A stretch of 64,000 nt of DNA from Azospirillum sp. TSH58 (GCF_003119115.1 NZ_CP022364.1:2308001-2372000), one strand, 5' to 3'; positions 43,250 to 53,129 are shown, counted from the stretch's first letter. Numbers and translations: made by a program. Notes: generated from the sequence alone by a model not told the origin.

Positions 43250-43278
43250 ACTGTGCGCAGGCAGGCTTGCTGTGTCAA
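43250..43278 (-). promoter_or_regulatory. Predicted leuA leader promoter
   Basis: TTGACA (43278-43273), 17 bases, CACAGT (43255-43250) on the minus strand. The -35 is perfect and the -10 weak. Transcription would start at about 43243, next to the leader ATG at 43242. Confidence 0.5.
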
Positions 43279-43317
43279 GCCACGATTCCATGAAATCTTC
43301 TTTCGCGAAGCGGGGCT

Positions 43318-44040
43318 TCACGTGAAGAACAGGCGGTAGAGGACGGGCAGGAGGATGGCCGTCACCAGCCCGTTCAGCCCCATCCCCAGACCGGCGAAGG
43401 CCCCAGCCACCTCGTTCACCTGAAGCGCGCGAGCGGTGCCGATGCCATGGGCGGCCACCCCCAGGCCGAAGCCGCGCGCCCGCCAGTCCGTCACCCGGAC
43501 GAGGTTCAGCACCCAGGTGCCGAAGGAGGCGGCGATGATCCCGGTCAGGATCACGAAGACCGCGGTGAGGGAGGGCAGGCCGCCGATCTGCTCCGACACG
43601 CCCATGGCGATGGGGGAGGTCACCGACTTCGGCGCCAGCGACAGCATGGTGCGCTCCGACGCGCCGAGCGCCCAGGCGATGGCGACGGCGCTCAGCGCCG
43701 AGGCGGCGGAGCCGGTCAGCAGGGCGACCAGCAAAGCGACGGCGGAGCGCCGGACCTGCTGGAACTGGCGGTAGAGCGGAACCGCCAGCGCCACCGTGGC
43801 GGGGCCGAGCAGGAAATGGACGAACTGCGCGCCGTCGAAATAGGTGCGGTAGTCGATCCCCGCCACCATCAGCGCCGCGGCGATCAGCAGCACCGCGATC
43901 ATCACCGGGTTCAGCGCGGGCCGCCGTCCGAACCGCTCGAACACCCACATCCCCGCCTGATAGGCGGCCAGCGTCAGGGTCAGGCCGGCGAGCGGGCTGG
44001 CCGACAGATAGACCCAGATCTCGTGGAAATCGGGGCTCAT
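43318..44040 (-). CDS. lrgB: LrgB family membrane protein
   Basis: This 240-aa membrane protein has about seven helices. Family motifs are LNPVMIAVLLIAAALMVAGI, FLLGPATVALAVPLYRQ, APKSVTSPIAMGVSEQIGGL and GVAAHGIGTARALQVNEVAG. LrgB works with LrgA (CidA) in a holin-like system linked to murein hydrolase control and to export of pyruvate or glycolate in several bacteria. Its start overlaps lrgA by four bases. Confidence 0.93.
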   Translation of the reverse strand: MSPDFHEIWVYLSASPLAGLTLTLAAYQAGMWVFERFGRRPALNPVMIAVLLIAAALMVAGIDYRTYFDGAQFVHFLLGPATVALAVPLYRQFQQVRRSAVALLVALLTGSAASALSAVAIAWALGASERTMLSLAPKSVTSPIAMGVSEQIGGLPSLTAVFVILTGIIAASFGTWVLNLVRVTDWRARGFGLGVAAHGIGTARALQVNEVAGAFAGLGMGLNGLVTAILLPVLYRLFFT

Positions 44041-44411
44041 CGGGCGTCCTCCCCATCGCCGGTTTCCGCATCGGGACCACGGCGGCTGAGGGCGCTCATC
44101 ACCCAGGCGGTCAGGGCGACGCCGATCAGCGTGCTGCCCAGCAGGGCGGCGGCGATGGGCAGGGCCTCCGCCTCCAGCCGGTTCAGATGCGCCATCACCC
44201 CGACGCCCGCCGGAACGAAGAGAAGCGACAGGTGGCGCAGGATGCCGCCCGCCGTCTCCTGCAGCGGCTCCGGCACGCCGCCGCGGACCAGCAGGCCGAC
44301 GAACAGCAGGACCATGCCGATCACCGGCCCCGGCACGGGCAGATGCAGCAGGCGGGCTGTCAGTTCCCCCGCCAGCTGGCAGGAGAGAAGAAGGGTCAGG
44401 GTGCCGAGCAT
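44037..44411 (-). CDS. lrgA: CidA/LrgA family holin-like protein
   Basis: The 124-aa protein has four membrane helices: LGTLTLLLSCQLAGELTARL, the conserved HLPVPGPVIGMVLLFVGLLV, LSLLFVPAGVGVMAHL, and the last AALLGSTLIGVALTAWVMSA. It forms a two-gene operon with lrgB. The C-terminal tail is acidic (GPDAETGDGEDAR). Confidence 0.92.
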   Translation of the reverse strand: MLGTLTLLLSCQLAGELTARLLHLPVPGPVIGMVLLFVGLLVRGGVPEPLQETAGGILRHLSLLFVPAGVGVMAHLNRLEAEALPIAAALLGSTLIGVALTAWVMSALSRRGPDAETGDGEDAR

Positions 44412-44487
44412 CGGCAGGCTCCGGGCTTTTCGGGGGAGGTGGCCGCAGCCTAATCCCGGAGGGTGCCGTGGGGGGAGAGGATATGCC

Positions 44488-45147
44488 CTACCGCTCCAGC
44501 AGTTGAGCCTTGAGCCAGTCGCGCACCTCGCGGCAGACGGCCTCGGCGGTCTCGTCCAGTCCGTGGCCGGCGCCGGGCATCAGGACCAGCTTCTTCGGCT
44601 CGCGCGCCATGCGGTGGACGTGGATGGAGCACATCGGCGTCAGCCTCTCGTCGGCCTCGCCATGGACCAGCAGCACCGGGCAGCTCAGGTCCGCAACGGC
44701 GTCGGTGCCCAGCCCCTGGGTGGCCAGCGTCACCACCGTGCAGACCGCGCCGCGGTTGGAGGCCGCCGCTTGGATCGCCACCGCCCCGCCGAAGGAGTGG
44801 CCAACCAGCGCGACATGGTGGATGCCGATCCGGCCGAGGAAGGTCAGGCCGCACAGCGCGTCGTAGACGGCCTCGTCCAGCGCGCGCGGGTTGCGGTAAC
44901 GCAGGCGCAGCGAGGCGATGCCGTGCTCCCTGAGATCCTCCGCCAGCCGTGGATAGAGTCCATGGGCCGGCGAGTCGAAGCCGCCGCCGACACCCCCCAG
45001 CCAGATGACGCCCAGCGTCCCCGCCGCCTTGTGGCCGTCGGGGGCGGCGTGGAGGCGGGCCTCCACGGTGCCGCGGTCGGTCTCCAGGCGCACGGGGGCG
45101 AACGCCTCGTCCACGATCTCGCCGATCTGCGCCGACAGGAGCGGCAT
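44488..45147 (-). CDS. Alpha/beta hydrolase
   Basis: A 219-aa alpha/beta hydrolase of the dienelactone-hydrolase-like type. The nucleophile elbow is VALVGHSFGGAVAIQAAASN (GHSFGG), the acid is in PVLLVHGEADERLTPMCS, and the His lies in MPGAGHGLDETAEAVC. No signal peptide is visible, so it is cytosolic. Substrate unknown. ATG 45147 follows GGAGAA. It is divergent from the DUF3775 operon, sharing a 205-bp regulatory region. Confidence 0.88.
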   Translation of the reverse strand: MPLLSAQIGEIVDEAFAPVRLETDRGTVEARLHAAPDGHKAAGTLGVIWLGGVGGGFDSPAHGLYPRLAEDLREHGIASLRLRYRNPRALDEAVYDALCGLTFLGRIGIHHVALVGHSFGGAVAIQAAASNRGAVCTVVTLATQGLGTDAVADLSCPVLLVHGEADERLTPMCSIHVHRMAREPKKLVLMPGAGHGLDETAEAVCREVRDWLKAQLLER

Positions 45148-45225
45148 GGCTGTTCTCCGGCTTGCCAGGGTCTTGCAGGGGTTAACAAGCCATCGGGCAT
45201 CTCCGTTGCTCCGGCCTGTTGCTCC

Positions 45226-45251
45226 GGAACCTCGCCGCACCGTCTCCGGTT
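45226..45251 (+). promoter_or_regulatory. EcfG-type promoter motif, copy 2
   Basis: GGAAC-N17-GGTT, ending 102 bases before the ATG of the DUF3775 gene. Same half-sites as the motifs at 30041, 57075 and 60445. Confidence 0.5.
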
Positions 45252-45352
45252 GTGCCGGGAGGCGGTCCGCGACACGGGCCGCTTTCGCGACGAACCCCCA
45301 GCCCGGCTGTTGGCGTCGGGCAAAGCCGTGCAACTGAAAAGAAGTGCGACAC

Positions 45353-45787
45353 ATGCTCAAACAGATTTCGGTCGATACCGTGAAGCAGGCCGCCGACCTC
45401 GCGTACGAGGCCGTGGCCGACCGCCAGCGTTTCCTCGCGGGAATGCGCAACATCGACCTCGGGGAGCAGAGCAGCGAACGCGGTTCCCGGAACCCGACCG
45501 ATCTCGACGCCCTCAGCATCCTGTCCTCCGACGCCAGCGGTGCGCTGAACCAACTCCAGAAGATGCTGGAGGACCTGACGCCCGAACAGCGGATGGAACT
45601 GCGCGCGGTCATGTTCGTGGGGCGCGGCGACTTCGCCGGGAACCAGTGGGACCGTGCGCTCGACGAGGCCGGTCGGGCGCCCGACGCCACCCACTACACC
45701 GACATCGCGGAGCGCATCGACCTGCACGACGACCTGATGAAGGGGCTGTACGAGCTGGACCTGCTGAAGAAGAAGGACGGGCAATGA
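45353..45787 (+). CDS. DUF3775 family protein
   Basis: The 144-aa cytosolic protein has the core LTPEQRMELRAVMFVGRGDF followed by AGNQWDRALDEAGR, as in DUF3775, a family of unknown function. It starts MLKQISVDTVKQAADLAYEA; an upstream GTG at 45344 would add three residues. It ends in an ATGA overlap with the SRPBCC gene, making it first in a three-gene operon (with SRPBCC and alcohol dehydrogenase) behind a GGAAC-N17-GGTT motif. Confidence 0.82.
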   Translation: MLKQISVDTVKQAADLAYEAVADRQRFLAGMRNIDLGEQSSERGSRNPTDLDALSILSSDASGALNQLQKMLEDLTPEQRMELRAVMFVGRGDFAGNQWDRALDEAGRAPDATHYTDIAERIDLHDDLMKGLYELDLLKKKDGQ

Positions 45788-46521
45788 CCAGAGGCCGGGA
45801 CGGCGGGCGGCGCATCGACGGCTCCGCCGGGACGCTCGAACGCTGGGCCGCCATCCTCGGCGGCACGGCGCTGGGTTTCGCCGGGGCGCGGCGGGGAAGC
45901 TGGGCGCTGGCCGCGCTCGGCGGCGGGCTGTTCCTCGCCGGGGCGGCGGGGGTTCCACTGTCCAGCCCGCTGCGGCAGGCGGCGCTGCCGGCGCTGCGCC
46001 GGGAGCCGACGACCACCCAGGCGAACGTCACCATCGCGGTCCCGGCCGACAAGCTGTTCCGCCACTGGCGCAACGTCCGCCATCTTGCGGCGCTGTTCCC
46101 CCACCTCGACGCCGTGGAGATCCTGTCCGACATGGAAAGCCGCTGGAAGGCCCATGGCCCCGGCGGCGTTCCGGTGGTCTGGAACAGCCGGTTGGACAAG
46201 GTGAGGGAGAACGAACTCATCACCTGGCACACGCTGGAGGGGGCGGACCTGCCGCACCGCGGCACCGTCCTGTTCCGTCCGGCGCCGGGCGGCCGCGGGA
46301 CGGAGGTCAGCCTGACGCTGGCCTACCACCCGCCGGGCGGCGCCGGTGGCGACGCCGTGTCCCGCCTGTTCGGCGCCGCGCCGGAGCAGCAGGCGCGCGA
46401 GGCGCTGCGCCGCCTGAAGCGGATCATGGAGGTTGGGGCGCTTCCCACCATCGACGGCCAGCCGAGCGGGCGGGCCGAGCGGGGCGGGGCCGAAGCGCGA
46501 CTGCGGGAGGTGACGGGATGA
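45784..46521 (+). CDS. SRPBCC (cyclase/dehydrase-type) protein with N-terminal membrane segment
   Basis: The 245-aa protein begins with a hydrophobic glycine-rich pair of helices (WAAILGGTALGFAGARRGSW, ALAALGGGLFLAGAAGVPLS). A START/Bet v 1-like SRPBCC domain follows: NVTIAVPADKLFRHWRNVRH, SRLDKVRENELITWHTLEGA, and the C-terminal helix EQQAREALRRLKRIMEVGAL. Such proteins bind lipids or hydrophobic ligands, but no ligand is known here. It is coupled by ATGA overlaps on both sides. Confidence 0.85.
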   Translation: MTRGRDGGRRIDGSAGTLERWAAILGGTALGFAGARRGSWALAALGGGLFLAGAAGVPLSSPLRQAALPALRREPTTTQANVTIAVPADKLFRHWRNVRHLAALFPHLDAVEILSDMESRWKAHGPGGVPVVWNSRLDKVRENELITWHTLEGADLPHRGTVLFRPAPGGRGTEVSLTLAYHPPGGAGGDAVSRLFGAAPEQQAREALRRLKRIMEVGALPTIDGQPSGRAERGGAEARLREVTG

Positions 46522-47708
46522 GGGCGCTCTGCTGGAACGGCGTGAACGACCTGCGGGTGGAGCGGGTGCCCGACCCCAGGATCCTCGGCCCGCAGGACGC
46601 GATCATCAAGGTCGGCCTGTCCTCGGTCTGCGGGTCGGACCTGCACCTGATCGGCGGCCACGTCCCGACCATGCGGGCCGGCGACATCATCGGCCATGAA
46701 TTCCTGGGCGAGGTGGTGGAGAAGGGGCCGGAGGTGACGCGGCTGAACCGCGGCGACCGGGTGATCACCGTGTCGATCATCGGCTGCGGCAAATGCTGGC
46801 ACTGCCAGCAGGAGGAGTTCTCGCTCTGCGACAACTCCAACCCGCAGCCGGCCTTCGAGGAGTCGGCCTACGGACACTGCACCGCCGGCATCTTCGGCTA
46901 CAGCCACGCCTTCGGCGGCTATGCCGGAAGCCACGCCGAATACATCCGCGTCCCCTTCGCCGACACCAACTGCTTCCGCGTGCCGGAGGGGGTGACGGAC
47001 GAGCAGGCGGTCTTCGTCTCCGACGCCGTGCCGACCGGCTACATGGCCGCCGACATGGGCAACATCAAGCCGGGCGACGTGGTGGCCGTCTGGGGCTGCG
47101 GCGGCGTCGGCCAGATGGCGATGAAGAGCGCTTTTCTGTTGGGGGCGGAGCGGGTGATCGGCATCGACCGCTTTCCCGACCGTCTGCGCGCCGCCCAGAT
47201 GAAGGCGGGGGCGGAGACGCTGGATTACAGCCGCGTGGACATTTACGACGCCCTGCTGGCGATGACCGGCGGGCGCGGGCCGGACGTCTGCATCGACGCG
47301 GTGGGCATGGAGGCGGACAGCGGCGGCCCGGCCAACAGGGGTCTGGCCATCGAAGACCTGTACGACCGCAGCAAGCAGGCCCTGCGGCTGGAGAGCGACC
47401 GGCCCGCCGTCCTGCGCCAGATGATCCAGTGCTGCCGCAAGGGCGGGACCCTGTCCATCGTCGGCGTCTATGGCGGGCTCATCGACAAGTTCCCGATGGG
47501 GGCGGCGATGAACAAGGCGCTGACCCTCCGCATGGGCCAGCAGCACGGCCAGCGCTACGTCAAGCGCCTGTTCGCCCACATCGAGAAGGGCGACCTCGAT
47601 CCGTCCTACCTGTTGACCCACAAATGGGCGCTCGACGACGCACCGCAGGGTTACCGCATGTTCAAGGACAAGGCCGACGACTGCATGCGGGTCGTCTTCA
47701 CGCCGTGA
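46518..47708 (+). CDS. Zinc-dependent alcohol/glutathione-independent formaldehyde-type dehydrogenase
   Basis: This 396-aa MDR dehydrogenase has catalytic zinc ligands in SSVCGSDLHLIGG and DIIGHEFLGEVVEKG, and structural-zinc cysteines in SIIGCGKCWHCQQEEFSLCD. The NAD-binding VVAVWGCGGVGQMAMKSAFL follows near residue 195. A tail of the long-chain type (MGQQHGQRYVKRLFAHIEKG) resembles the glutathione-independent formaldehyde dehydrogenase subgroup often found in stress operons. Substrate is uncertain. It is the third gene of the DUF3775-SRPBCC operon. Confidence 0.88.
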   Translation: MRALCWNGVNDLRVERVPDPRILGPQDAIIKVGLSSVCGSDLHLIGGHVPTMRAGDIIGHEFLGEVVEKGPEVTRLNRGDRVITVSIIGCGKCWHCQQEEFSLCDNSNPQPAFEESAYGHCTAGIFGYSHAFGGYAGSHAEYIRVPFADTNCFRVPEGVTDEQAVFVSDAVPTGYMAADMGNIKPGDVVAVWGCGGVGQMAMKSAFLLGAERVIGIDRFPDRLRAAQMKAGAETLDYSRVDIYDALLAMTGGRGPDVCIDAVGMEADSGGPANRGLAIEDLYDRSKQALRLESDRPAVLRQMIQCCRKGGTLSIVGVYGGLIDKFPMGAAMNKALTLRMGQQHGQRYVKRLFAHIEKGDLDPSYLLTHKWALDDAPQGYRMFKDKADDCMRVVFTP

Positions 47709-47721
47709 CGGGGAGGGGAGA

Positions 47722-47982
47722 ATGGCCATGACGATCGTCTACGCCTATGCGGCCGAGAAGGGGCGCGGCGTCGAGGCGGAGATTCTCGGTGGGCTGCGCG
47801 ACCGTTGCGGCCATGTCGTCCAGACCGGACGCGAGGAGCGCGACGCGGAGCGCCGCGGGTCCGTCGATGTCATCGTCACGCTGGAACTGGACGAGTCCCA
47901 GCGGGATACGGCCCTCAACGCGCTGCGCGCCCATCCCGCGGTGATCGACGCCGCCGCCGAGAGCTTCGGGGAGCGGGTCTGA
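47722..47982 (+). CDS. Small hypothetical protein, ferredoxin-like fold possible (86 aa)
   Basis: Sequence MTIVYAYAAEKGRGVEAEIL, then VDVIVTLELDESQRDTALNA and LRAHPAVIDAAAESFGERV suggests an alternation of strands and helices as in ACT-like domains. I do not recognise a family. A strong GGGGAGGGGAG site sits before ATG 47722, 13 bases after the alcohol dehydrogenase stop, so it probably belongs to the same operon. Confidence 0.65.
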   Translation: MAMTIVYAYAAEKGRGVEAEILGGLRDRCGHVVQTGREERDAERRGSVDVIVTLELDESQRDTALNALRAHPAVIDAAAESFGERV

Positions 47983-47987
47983 GTCCC

Positions 47988-48734
47988 TCATGAGCGGGGC
48001 GGAATCGGTTCCGGCGGGGTCGTCCGCCGGCCCCGCACCGGCGCCTCCAGCCCTTCCGGCCGCGCGGCCCAGCGGACGGCGTTCAGGATGACGCGCTGGA
48101 TCTGCGGGTGATGATAGGTGGGGTAGGTCTCGTGGCCGGGCCGGAAGTAGAAGACGCGGCCCAGCCCCCGCCGCCAGCCGCAGCCGCTGCGGAACACCTC
48201 CCCGCCCTGGAACCAGCTCAGGAAGACCAGATCGTCCGGCGGCGGGACGTCGAAGGGCTCCCCATACATCTCCTCATGATCCAGTTCGATGCAGTCGGCG
48301 ATGCCCGCAGCCACGGGGTGGCCGGGGTCGACGACCCACAGCCGCTCCCTCTCGCCGGCGATGCGGTATTTCAGGAAGCAGCCGGTGCCCATCAGCGCCA
48401 CGAAGGGCTTGGCGAAGTGGCTGGAGTGCAAGGCGACCAAGCCCATGCCCTGCTCGGTCACCCGCCGCTTCACCCGCTCCGCCACCACGTCCGACACCTC
48501 GGCATGGGCGCGGTGGCCCCACCAGACCAGCGTGTCGGCGGCGCTCAGCCGCTCCTCGGTCAGGCCGTGCTCCGGCTCGTCCAGCGTGGCGGTTTCCACG
48601 GCCAGGCCGGCGGCGCGCAGGGGGGCGGCCAGCGCCTCGTGGATGCCCTGGGGGTAATGGGCCATCACGGCCTCGTCCCGGCGTTCGTGACGGAACTCGT
48701 TCCAGATCAGAACGCGCGGCGAGGGGTGTGGCAT
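47988..48734 (-). CDS. ThuA-domain protein
   Basis: The 248-aa protein of the ThuA-like superfamily (class I glutamine-amidotransferase fold) is linked to trehalose use in rhizobia. Motifs are [60 protein letters not shown], and [20 protein letters not shown]. Activity is not established. I start at ATG 48734 (MPHPSPRV); frames further upstream have no support. It is divergent from treZ, 83 bases apart, which supports a link with trehalose metabolism. Confidence 0.85.
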   Translation of the reverse strand: MPHPSPRVLIWNEFRHERRDEAVMAHYPQGIHEALAAPLRAAGLAVETATLDEPEHGLTEERLSAADTLVWWGHRAHAEVSDVVAERVKRRVTEQGMGLVALHSSHFAKPFVALMGTGCFLKYRIAGERERLWVVDPGHPVAAGIADCIELDHEEMYGEPFDVPPPDDLVFLSWFQGGEVFRSGCGWRRGLGRVFYFRPGHETYPTYHHPQIQRVILNAVRWAARPEGLEAPVRGRRTTPPEPIPPRS

Positions 48735-48817
48735 GGCGGGTGACCTTTTCGGGGGGATGGCGCCGGCTCCGATGGATCGCCCGTGGGACGAAGGGAGGCG
48801 GCGCCTGTTGGGGGCCG

Positions 48818-50815
48818 ATGATCGAAACATTGCGGTGGGAGCGTTCCGTGTCGAGTCCTCCCGATGCAACGCGCTCCAGCGGTCCGGCCTTCGCCGTCCG
48901 CCGTTGCCCCATAGGCGTGGAACCCACAGCGGGCGACCGGGTGCGGGCGCGCGTCTGGGCGCCCGTGTGCCGCAGCGTCAGTCTTCTGGTCGGGCCGGAG
49001 GAGCGCGCGGTGGCGCTGGGCGCGGAGGGCGACGGCTACTTCTCGGCGACGGTGGAGGGGGTGCCGGTGGGCAGCCTCTACCGGTTCCGGCTGGACGACG
49101 GTCCGGCCTTCCCCGATCCGGCGTCCCGCTTCCAGCCCGACGGGCCGGAGGGGCCGTCGCAGGTGGTCGACCCCTCCGCCTTCGCCTGGACCGACGCCGG
49201 CTGGACGGGCTGCGGCCTGCGCGGGCAGGTGATCTACGAGATGCACATCGGCACCTTCACGCCGGAGGGGACCTGGGAGGCGGCGGCGCGCGCGCTGCCT
49301 CACCTGGCGGAACTGGGGGTGACGGTCCTCGAACTCATGCCGGTGGCGGAGTTTCCGGGGCGCTTCGGCTGGGGCTACGACGGGGTGGACCTGTTCGCCC
49401 CGACCCGGCTCTACGGCGGGCCGGACGACATGCGGCGCTTCGTGGACCGCGCCCACGCGCTGGGCCTCGCGGTGATCCTCGACGTGGTCTACAACCATTT
49501 CGGACCCAGCGGGAACTTCCTGTCCCACTTCGCCACGGACTACTTCGCCACCCGCTACAAGAACGAGTGGGGGGACGCGCTCAACTTCGACGGTCCGAAC
49601 TGCGGCCCGGTGCGGGAGTTCTTCCTGGCGAACGCCGCCTTCTGGATCGACGAGTACCATCTGGACGGGCTGCGGCTGGACGCCACCCAGCAGATTTTCG
49701 ACCGCTCCAGCCCGCACATCATCCAGGAGATCGGACAGGCGGTCCGCCGGGCGGCGCGCGGGCGCGGCACCCTTCTGATCGGGGAGAACGAGTGCCAGAA
49801 GGCCGCCATGGCGACCCCGGTGGAGCAAGGCGGCTGCGGGCTGGACGCCCTGTGGAACGACGACTTCCACCACACGGCCATGGTCGCGCTGACCGGGCGG
49901 AACGAGGCCTACTACACCGACTACCACGGCACGCCGCAGGAACTGCTGTCGGCCGTCAGGCACGGCTTCCTCTACCAGGGGCAATGGTACCGCTGGCAGG
50001 GCCAGCGGCGCGGCACGCCGGCCCGCGGCCTGCCGCGCCCGGCCTTCGTCACCTTCCTCCAGAACCACGACCAGATCGCCAATTCCGGTCGCGGCCTGCG
50101 GGTCCACGCCCTGACGACGCCGGGGCGCTTCCGGGCGCTGACCGCGCTGACCCTGCTGGGTCCCGGCACGCCGATGCTGTTCCAGGGGCAGGAGTTCGCG
50201 GCCAGCGCGCCCTTCCACTATTTCGCCGACCACGAACCGGATCTCGCCGCCAAGGTGGAGGAGGGGCGGGCGGAGTTCCTCTCCCAGTTCCGCAGCCTCG
50301 CCGACCCGGCCATGCGCGCCCACCTGAAACGCCCGCAGGACGAGGACACCTTCCGCCGCTCCAAGCTCGACCATGCGGAACGGGAGACTCACGCGGACGT
50401 CTGGGCGCTGCACCGCGATCTTCTGCGCCTGCGCCGGGAGGACCCGGTGTTCCGCGCGCAGGGGGACGGCGGGCTGGACGGCGCCGTGCTGGGGGAGGAG
50501 GCGTTCGTCCTGCGCTTCTTCGGAGCGGGGGACGGAGGGGACGACCGGCTGCTGCTGGTCAATCTCGGCCGCGACCTGCGGCTGGACATCCTGCCGGAAC
50601 CGCTGCTGGCGCCGCCGGTTGGCAGGGATTGGACGCCCCTTTGGTCCAGCGAGGACGCCCTCTACGGCGGCTGCGGCATCGCCCCGCTGGAGTCGCCGGA
50701 CGGCGCCTGGCGGCTTCCCGGCCATGCGGCGGTCGTCCTGTCCATCAAGGACGCTGTTCCGGACGAAGAACCGGGCGAAGGCAACGGCGAAAGCGCTCAG
50801 GAGACCCATGGCTGA
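48818..50815 (+). CDS. treZ: Malto-oligosyltrehalose trehalohydrolase TreZ
   Basis: This GH13 enzyme of 665 aa releases trehalose from maltooligosyl-trehalose. An N-terminal carbohydrate-binding domain ([20 protein letters not shown]) is followed by [20 protein letters not shown] and the barrel. Catalytic motifs are [33 protein letters not shown] (nucleophile Asp), LLIGENECQ (acid Glu) and the TreZ-type [16 protein letters not shown]. No treY, the partner that makes the substrate, lies in this window. The start is uncertain; ATG 48818 was chosen. It overlaps the debranching enzyme gene by eight bases. Confidence 0.92.
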   Translation: MIETLRWERSVSSPPDATRSSGPAFAVRRCPIGVEPTAGDRVRARVWAPVCRSVSLLVGPEERAVALGAEGDGYFSATVEGVPVGSLYRFRLDDGPAFPDPASRFQPDGPEGPSQVVDPSAFAWTDAGWTGCGLRGQVIYEMHIGTFTPEGTWEAAARALPHLAELGVTVLELMPVAEFPGRFGWGYDGVDLFAPTRLYGGPDDMRRFVDRAHALGLAVILDVVYNHFGPSGNFLSHFATDYFATRYKNEWGDALNFDGPNCGPVREFFLANAAFWIDEYHLDGLRLDATQQIFDRSSPHIIQEIGQAVRRAARGRGTLLIGENECQKAAMATPVEQGGCGLDALWNDDFHHTAMVALTGRNEAYYTDYHGTPQELLSAVRHGFLYQGQWYRWQGQRRGTPARGLPRPAFVTFLQNHDQIANSGRGLRVHALTTPGRFRALTALTLLGPGTPMLFQGQEFAASAPFHYFADHEPDLAAKVEEGRAEFLSQFRSLADPAMRAHLKRPQDEDTFRRSKLDHAERETHADVWALHRDLLRLRREDPVFRAQGDGGLDGAVLGEEAFVLRFFGAGDGGDDRLLLVNLGRDLRLDILPEPLLAPPVGRDWTPLWSSEDALYGGCGIAPLESPDGAWRLPGHAAVVLSIKDAVPDEEPGEGNGESAQETHG

Positions 50816-52868
50816 TTACGTCCGCAAGATCACGCGCGACCTCCTGCGATCCACGCCGGACGCCGCGCTTTCCAGCGAATGGCTGGTCGCCAACGGGCTG
50901 GGCGGCTACGCCTCCTCCTCCCTGTCGGGAGCGGTGACGCGGCGGTACCACGGGCTGCTCGTGGCGGCGCTGCCCACCCCGCTGGGCCGGGTGGTGATGC
51001 TGAGCCAGCTCAACGACGTGCTGATCCAGCCGGACGGCACCGAACGGCGGCTGACCGGCCACAACCCGCAGCCGGACCAGTGGCCCGACCCGGAATACCC
51101 GTCGGACGCCGCCCCGTCCGGCCTCATCGAATTCCGCATGGAGTCCGGTCTGCCGGTCTGGCGCTACGCGTTCGGCGACGTGGTGATCGAAAAGCAGATC
51201 GTGCTGCCGCACCTGCAGAACATCGTCCACGTCACCTACCGGGTGGTGACGGCGCCGCAGCCGGTCTTCCTGCGGCTCCGCCCGGTGATGGCCTTCCGCA
51301 AGCTGGAGGCGGCGGTGGACGAGCCGCTGGCCCGCGACTACCGCGTCACCGCCCGCGGTCACGAGTACGAGGTCTGGGCGGGGCCGGAGCTGCCGGTGCT
51401 GCGCATGACCATTGAGGGGGCGGAGCTTCCCCTGACCCTGGACGGCGGGGCGCGGCGCGACATCGTCTATCCGGTGGAGGCCGAGCGCGGCTACGAATCG
51501 CGCGGCTCGCTGTGGACGCCCGGCTATTTCAGCGGCCCGCTCAGCCAGGGCCAGACGCTGAGCTTCGTCGCCGCCACCGAGTCCTGGCAACGGCTGTGGG
51601 CGCTGCCGCCCTCCGACGTCCTGCGTTTCGAGACGGAGCGGCGGCGCCGCATCGTCGGGACGGCTCATCCCTCGTTGCGCGAAGGGCCGATGGCGGAGCT
51701 GGTGCTGTCGGCGGACAGCTTCCTGTTCGTGCCGGCTGGCCGCGTCGCCGACCAGATGCGCGCCCGCGCCGAGGGGGACGAGGTGCGCACGGTGATCGCC
51801 GGCTACCACTGGTTCACCGACTGGGGCCGCGACACCATGATCAGCCTGGAGGGGCTGACCCTGACCACCGGGCGCCATATGGAGGCCGGCTGGATCCTGC
51901 GCACCTTCGCGCACTACATCCGCGACGGGCTGATCCCCAACATGTTCCCCGACGGCAAGGACGAGGGGCTGTACCACACCGCCGACGCCACCCTGTGGTT
52001 CTTCCACGCGCTGAACCGCTATGTCCGGGCGACCGGCGACCGGCACACGCTGCAACTGCTGCTGCCCCGGCTGGTCGAGGTGATCGACCATCACCGGCGC
52101 GGCACCCGCTTCGGCATCGCCGTGGACCCCGGCGACGGGCTGCTGCGCCAGGGGCGGGAGGGCTACCAGCTCACCTGGATGGACGCGAAGGTCGAGGATT
52201 GGGTGGTCACCCCGCGCCGCGGCAAGGCGGTGGAGATCAACGCGCTCTGGTACAACGCGCTGCGCCTGACCGCCGGCTGGCTGACCGAGGAGGGGGACGT
52301 CCAGGCGGCCCGCCCGCTGGAGGATCTGGCGGAACAGGCCCGCGCCTCCTTCAACGCGCGCTTCTGGTGCGCCCAGGCCGGGCATCTGTACGACGTGGTG
52401 GACGGGGAGCGGGGGGACGACGACGCCTGCCGGCCCAACCAGATCTTCGCCGTCTCGCTCGACAACCCGGTGCTGGACCGCGACCGCTGGGACCCGGTGG
52501 TGGAGACGGTGCGGCAACGGCTGTTGACCCCGGTCGGGCTGCGTTCGCTGGCGCCGGGGCACCGCGACTACAAGCCGAAATACTTCGGCGACCTGCGCGC
52601 CCGCGACGCCGCCTATCACCAGGGCACGGTGTGGGCGTGGCTGATCGGCCCCTACGTCGATGCGTGGCTGAAGCTGCATCCGGAGGACAAGGCCGGAGCG
52701 CGGGCCCTGCTCCAGGGCTTCCTGCCGCATCTGGACCATGCGGGGATCGGCACCATCTCGGAGATCTTCGACGCCGATCCGCCCTTCAGTCCCCGCGGTT
52801 GCATCTCGCAGGCCTGGAGCGTGGCGGAAGTCCTGCGCTGCTGGGCGGCGACGGAGGAGGACCGTTGA
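50808..52868 (+). CDS. Amylo-alpha-1,6-glucosidase (glycogen debranching type, GH133)
   Basis: The 686-aa protein has the GDE N-terminal domain (SSEWLVANGLGGYASSSLSG, AVTRRYHGLLVAALPT) and a C-terminal alpha/alpha-toroid glucosidase domain. The latter shows GYHWFTDWGRDTMISLEGLT, FPDGKDEGLYHTADATLWFF, LTWMDAKVEDWVVTPRRGKA and YHQGTVWAWLIGPYVDAW. It removes alpha-1,6 branches of glycogen-like glucans, which could supply linear chains for trehalose synthesis with TreZ. GGAG precedes ATG 50808, inside the last codons of treZ. Confidence 0.92.
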   Translation: MADYVRKITRDLLRSTPDAALSSEWLVANGLGGYASSSLSGAVTRRYHGLLVAALPTPLGRVVMLSQLNDVLIQPDGTERRLTGHNPQPDQWPDPEYPSDAAPSGLIEFRMESGLPVWRYAFGDVVIEKQIVLPHLQNIVHVTYRVVTAPQPVFLRLRPVMAFRKLEAAVDEPLARDYRVTARGHEYEVWAGPELPVLRMTIEGAELPLTLDGGARRDIVYPVEAERGYESRGSLWTPGYFSGPLSQGQTLSFVAATESWQRLWALPPSDVLRFETERRRRIVGTAHPSLREGPMAELVLSADSFLFVPAGRVADQMRARAEGDEVRTVIAGYHWFTDWGRDTMISLEGLTLTTGRHMEAGWILRTFAHYIRDGLIPNMFPDGKDEGLYHTADATLWFFHALNRYVRATGDRHTLQLLLPRLVEVIDHHRRGTRFGIAVDPGDGLLRQGREGYQLTWMDAKVEDWVVTPRRGKAVEINALWYNALRLTAGWLTEEGDVQAARPLEDLAEQARASFNARFWCAQAGHLYDVVDGERGDDDACRPNQIFAVSLDNPVLDRDRWDPVVETVRQRLLTPVGLRSLAPGHRDYKPKYFGDLRARDAAYHQGTVWAWLIGPYVDAWLKLHPEDKAGARALLQGFLPHLDHAGIGTISEIFDADPPFSPRGCISQAWSVAEVLRCWAATEEDR

Positions 52869-53129
52869 ATCCGCTCCTATTGTCATTCCGCCTATGAAAA
52901 GCGTCATAAGAAGTTAAGGAGATAGCACAAGGCGGCGTCTCGGTTACTGAACAGAAAGCGGCGACTCGGGAAAAACATGATTCGATGACGGCGCCATAAC
53001 ATCCGGGAAACCCACATTTTGTTGAAGGTTTCTGCCGCCCGTGTCTATCATTGGTGGCGGGATGGAACGAAAATTCACGAACACACACGGCCGTGTGACC
53101 ACCCGCGCAGGATGATGACGGGAGGGGGC

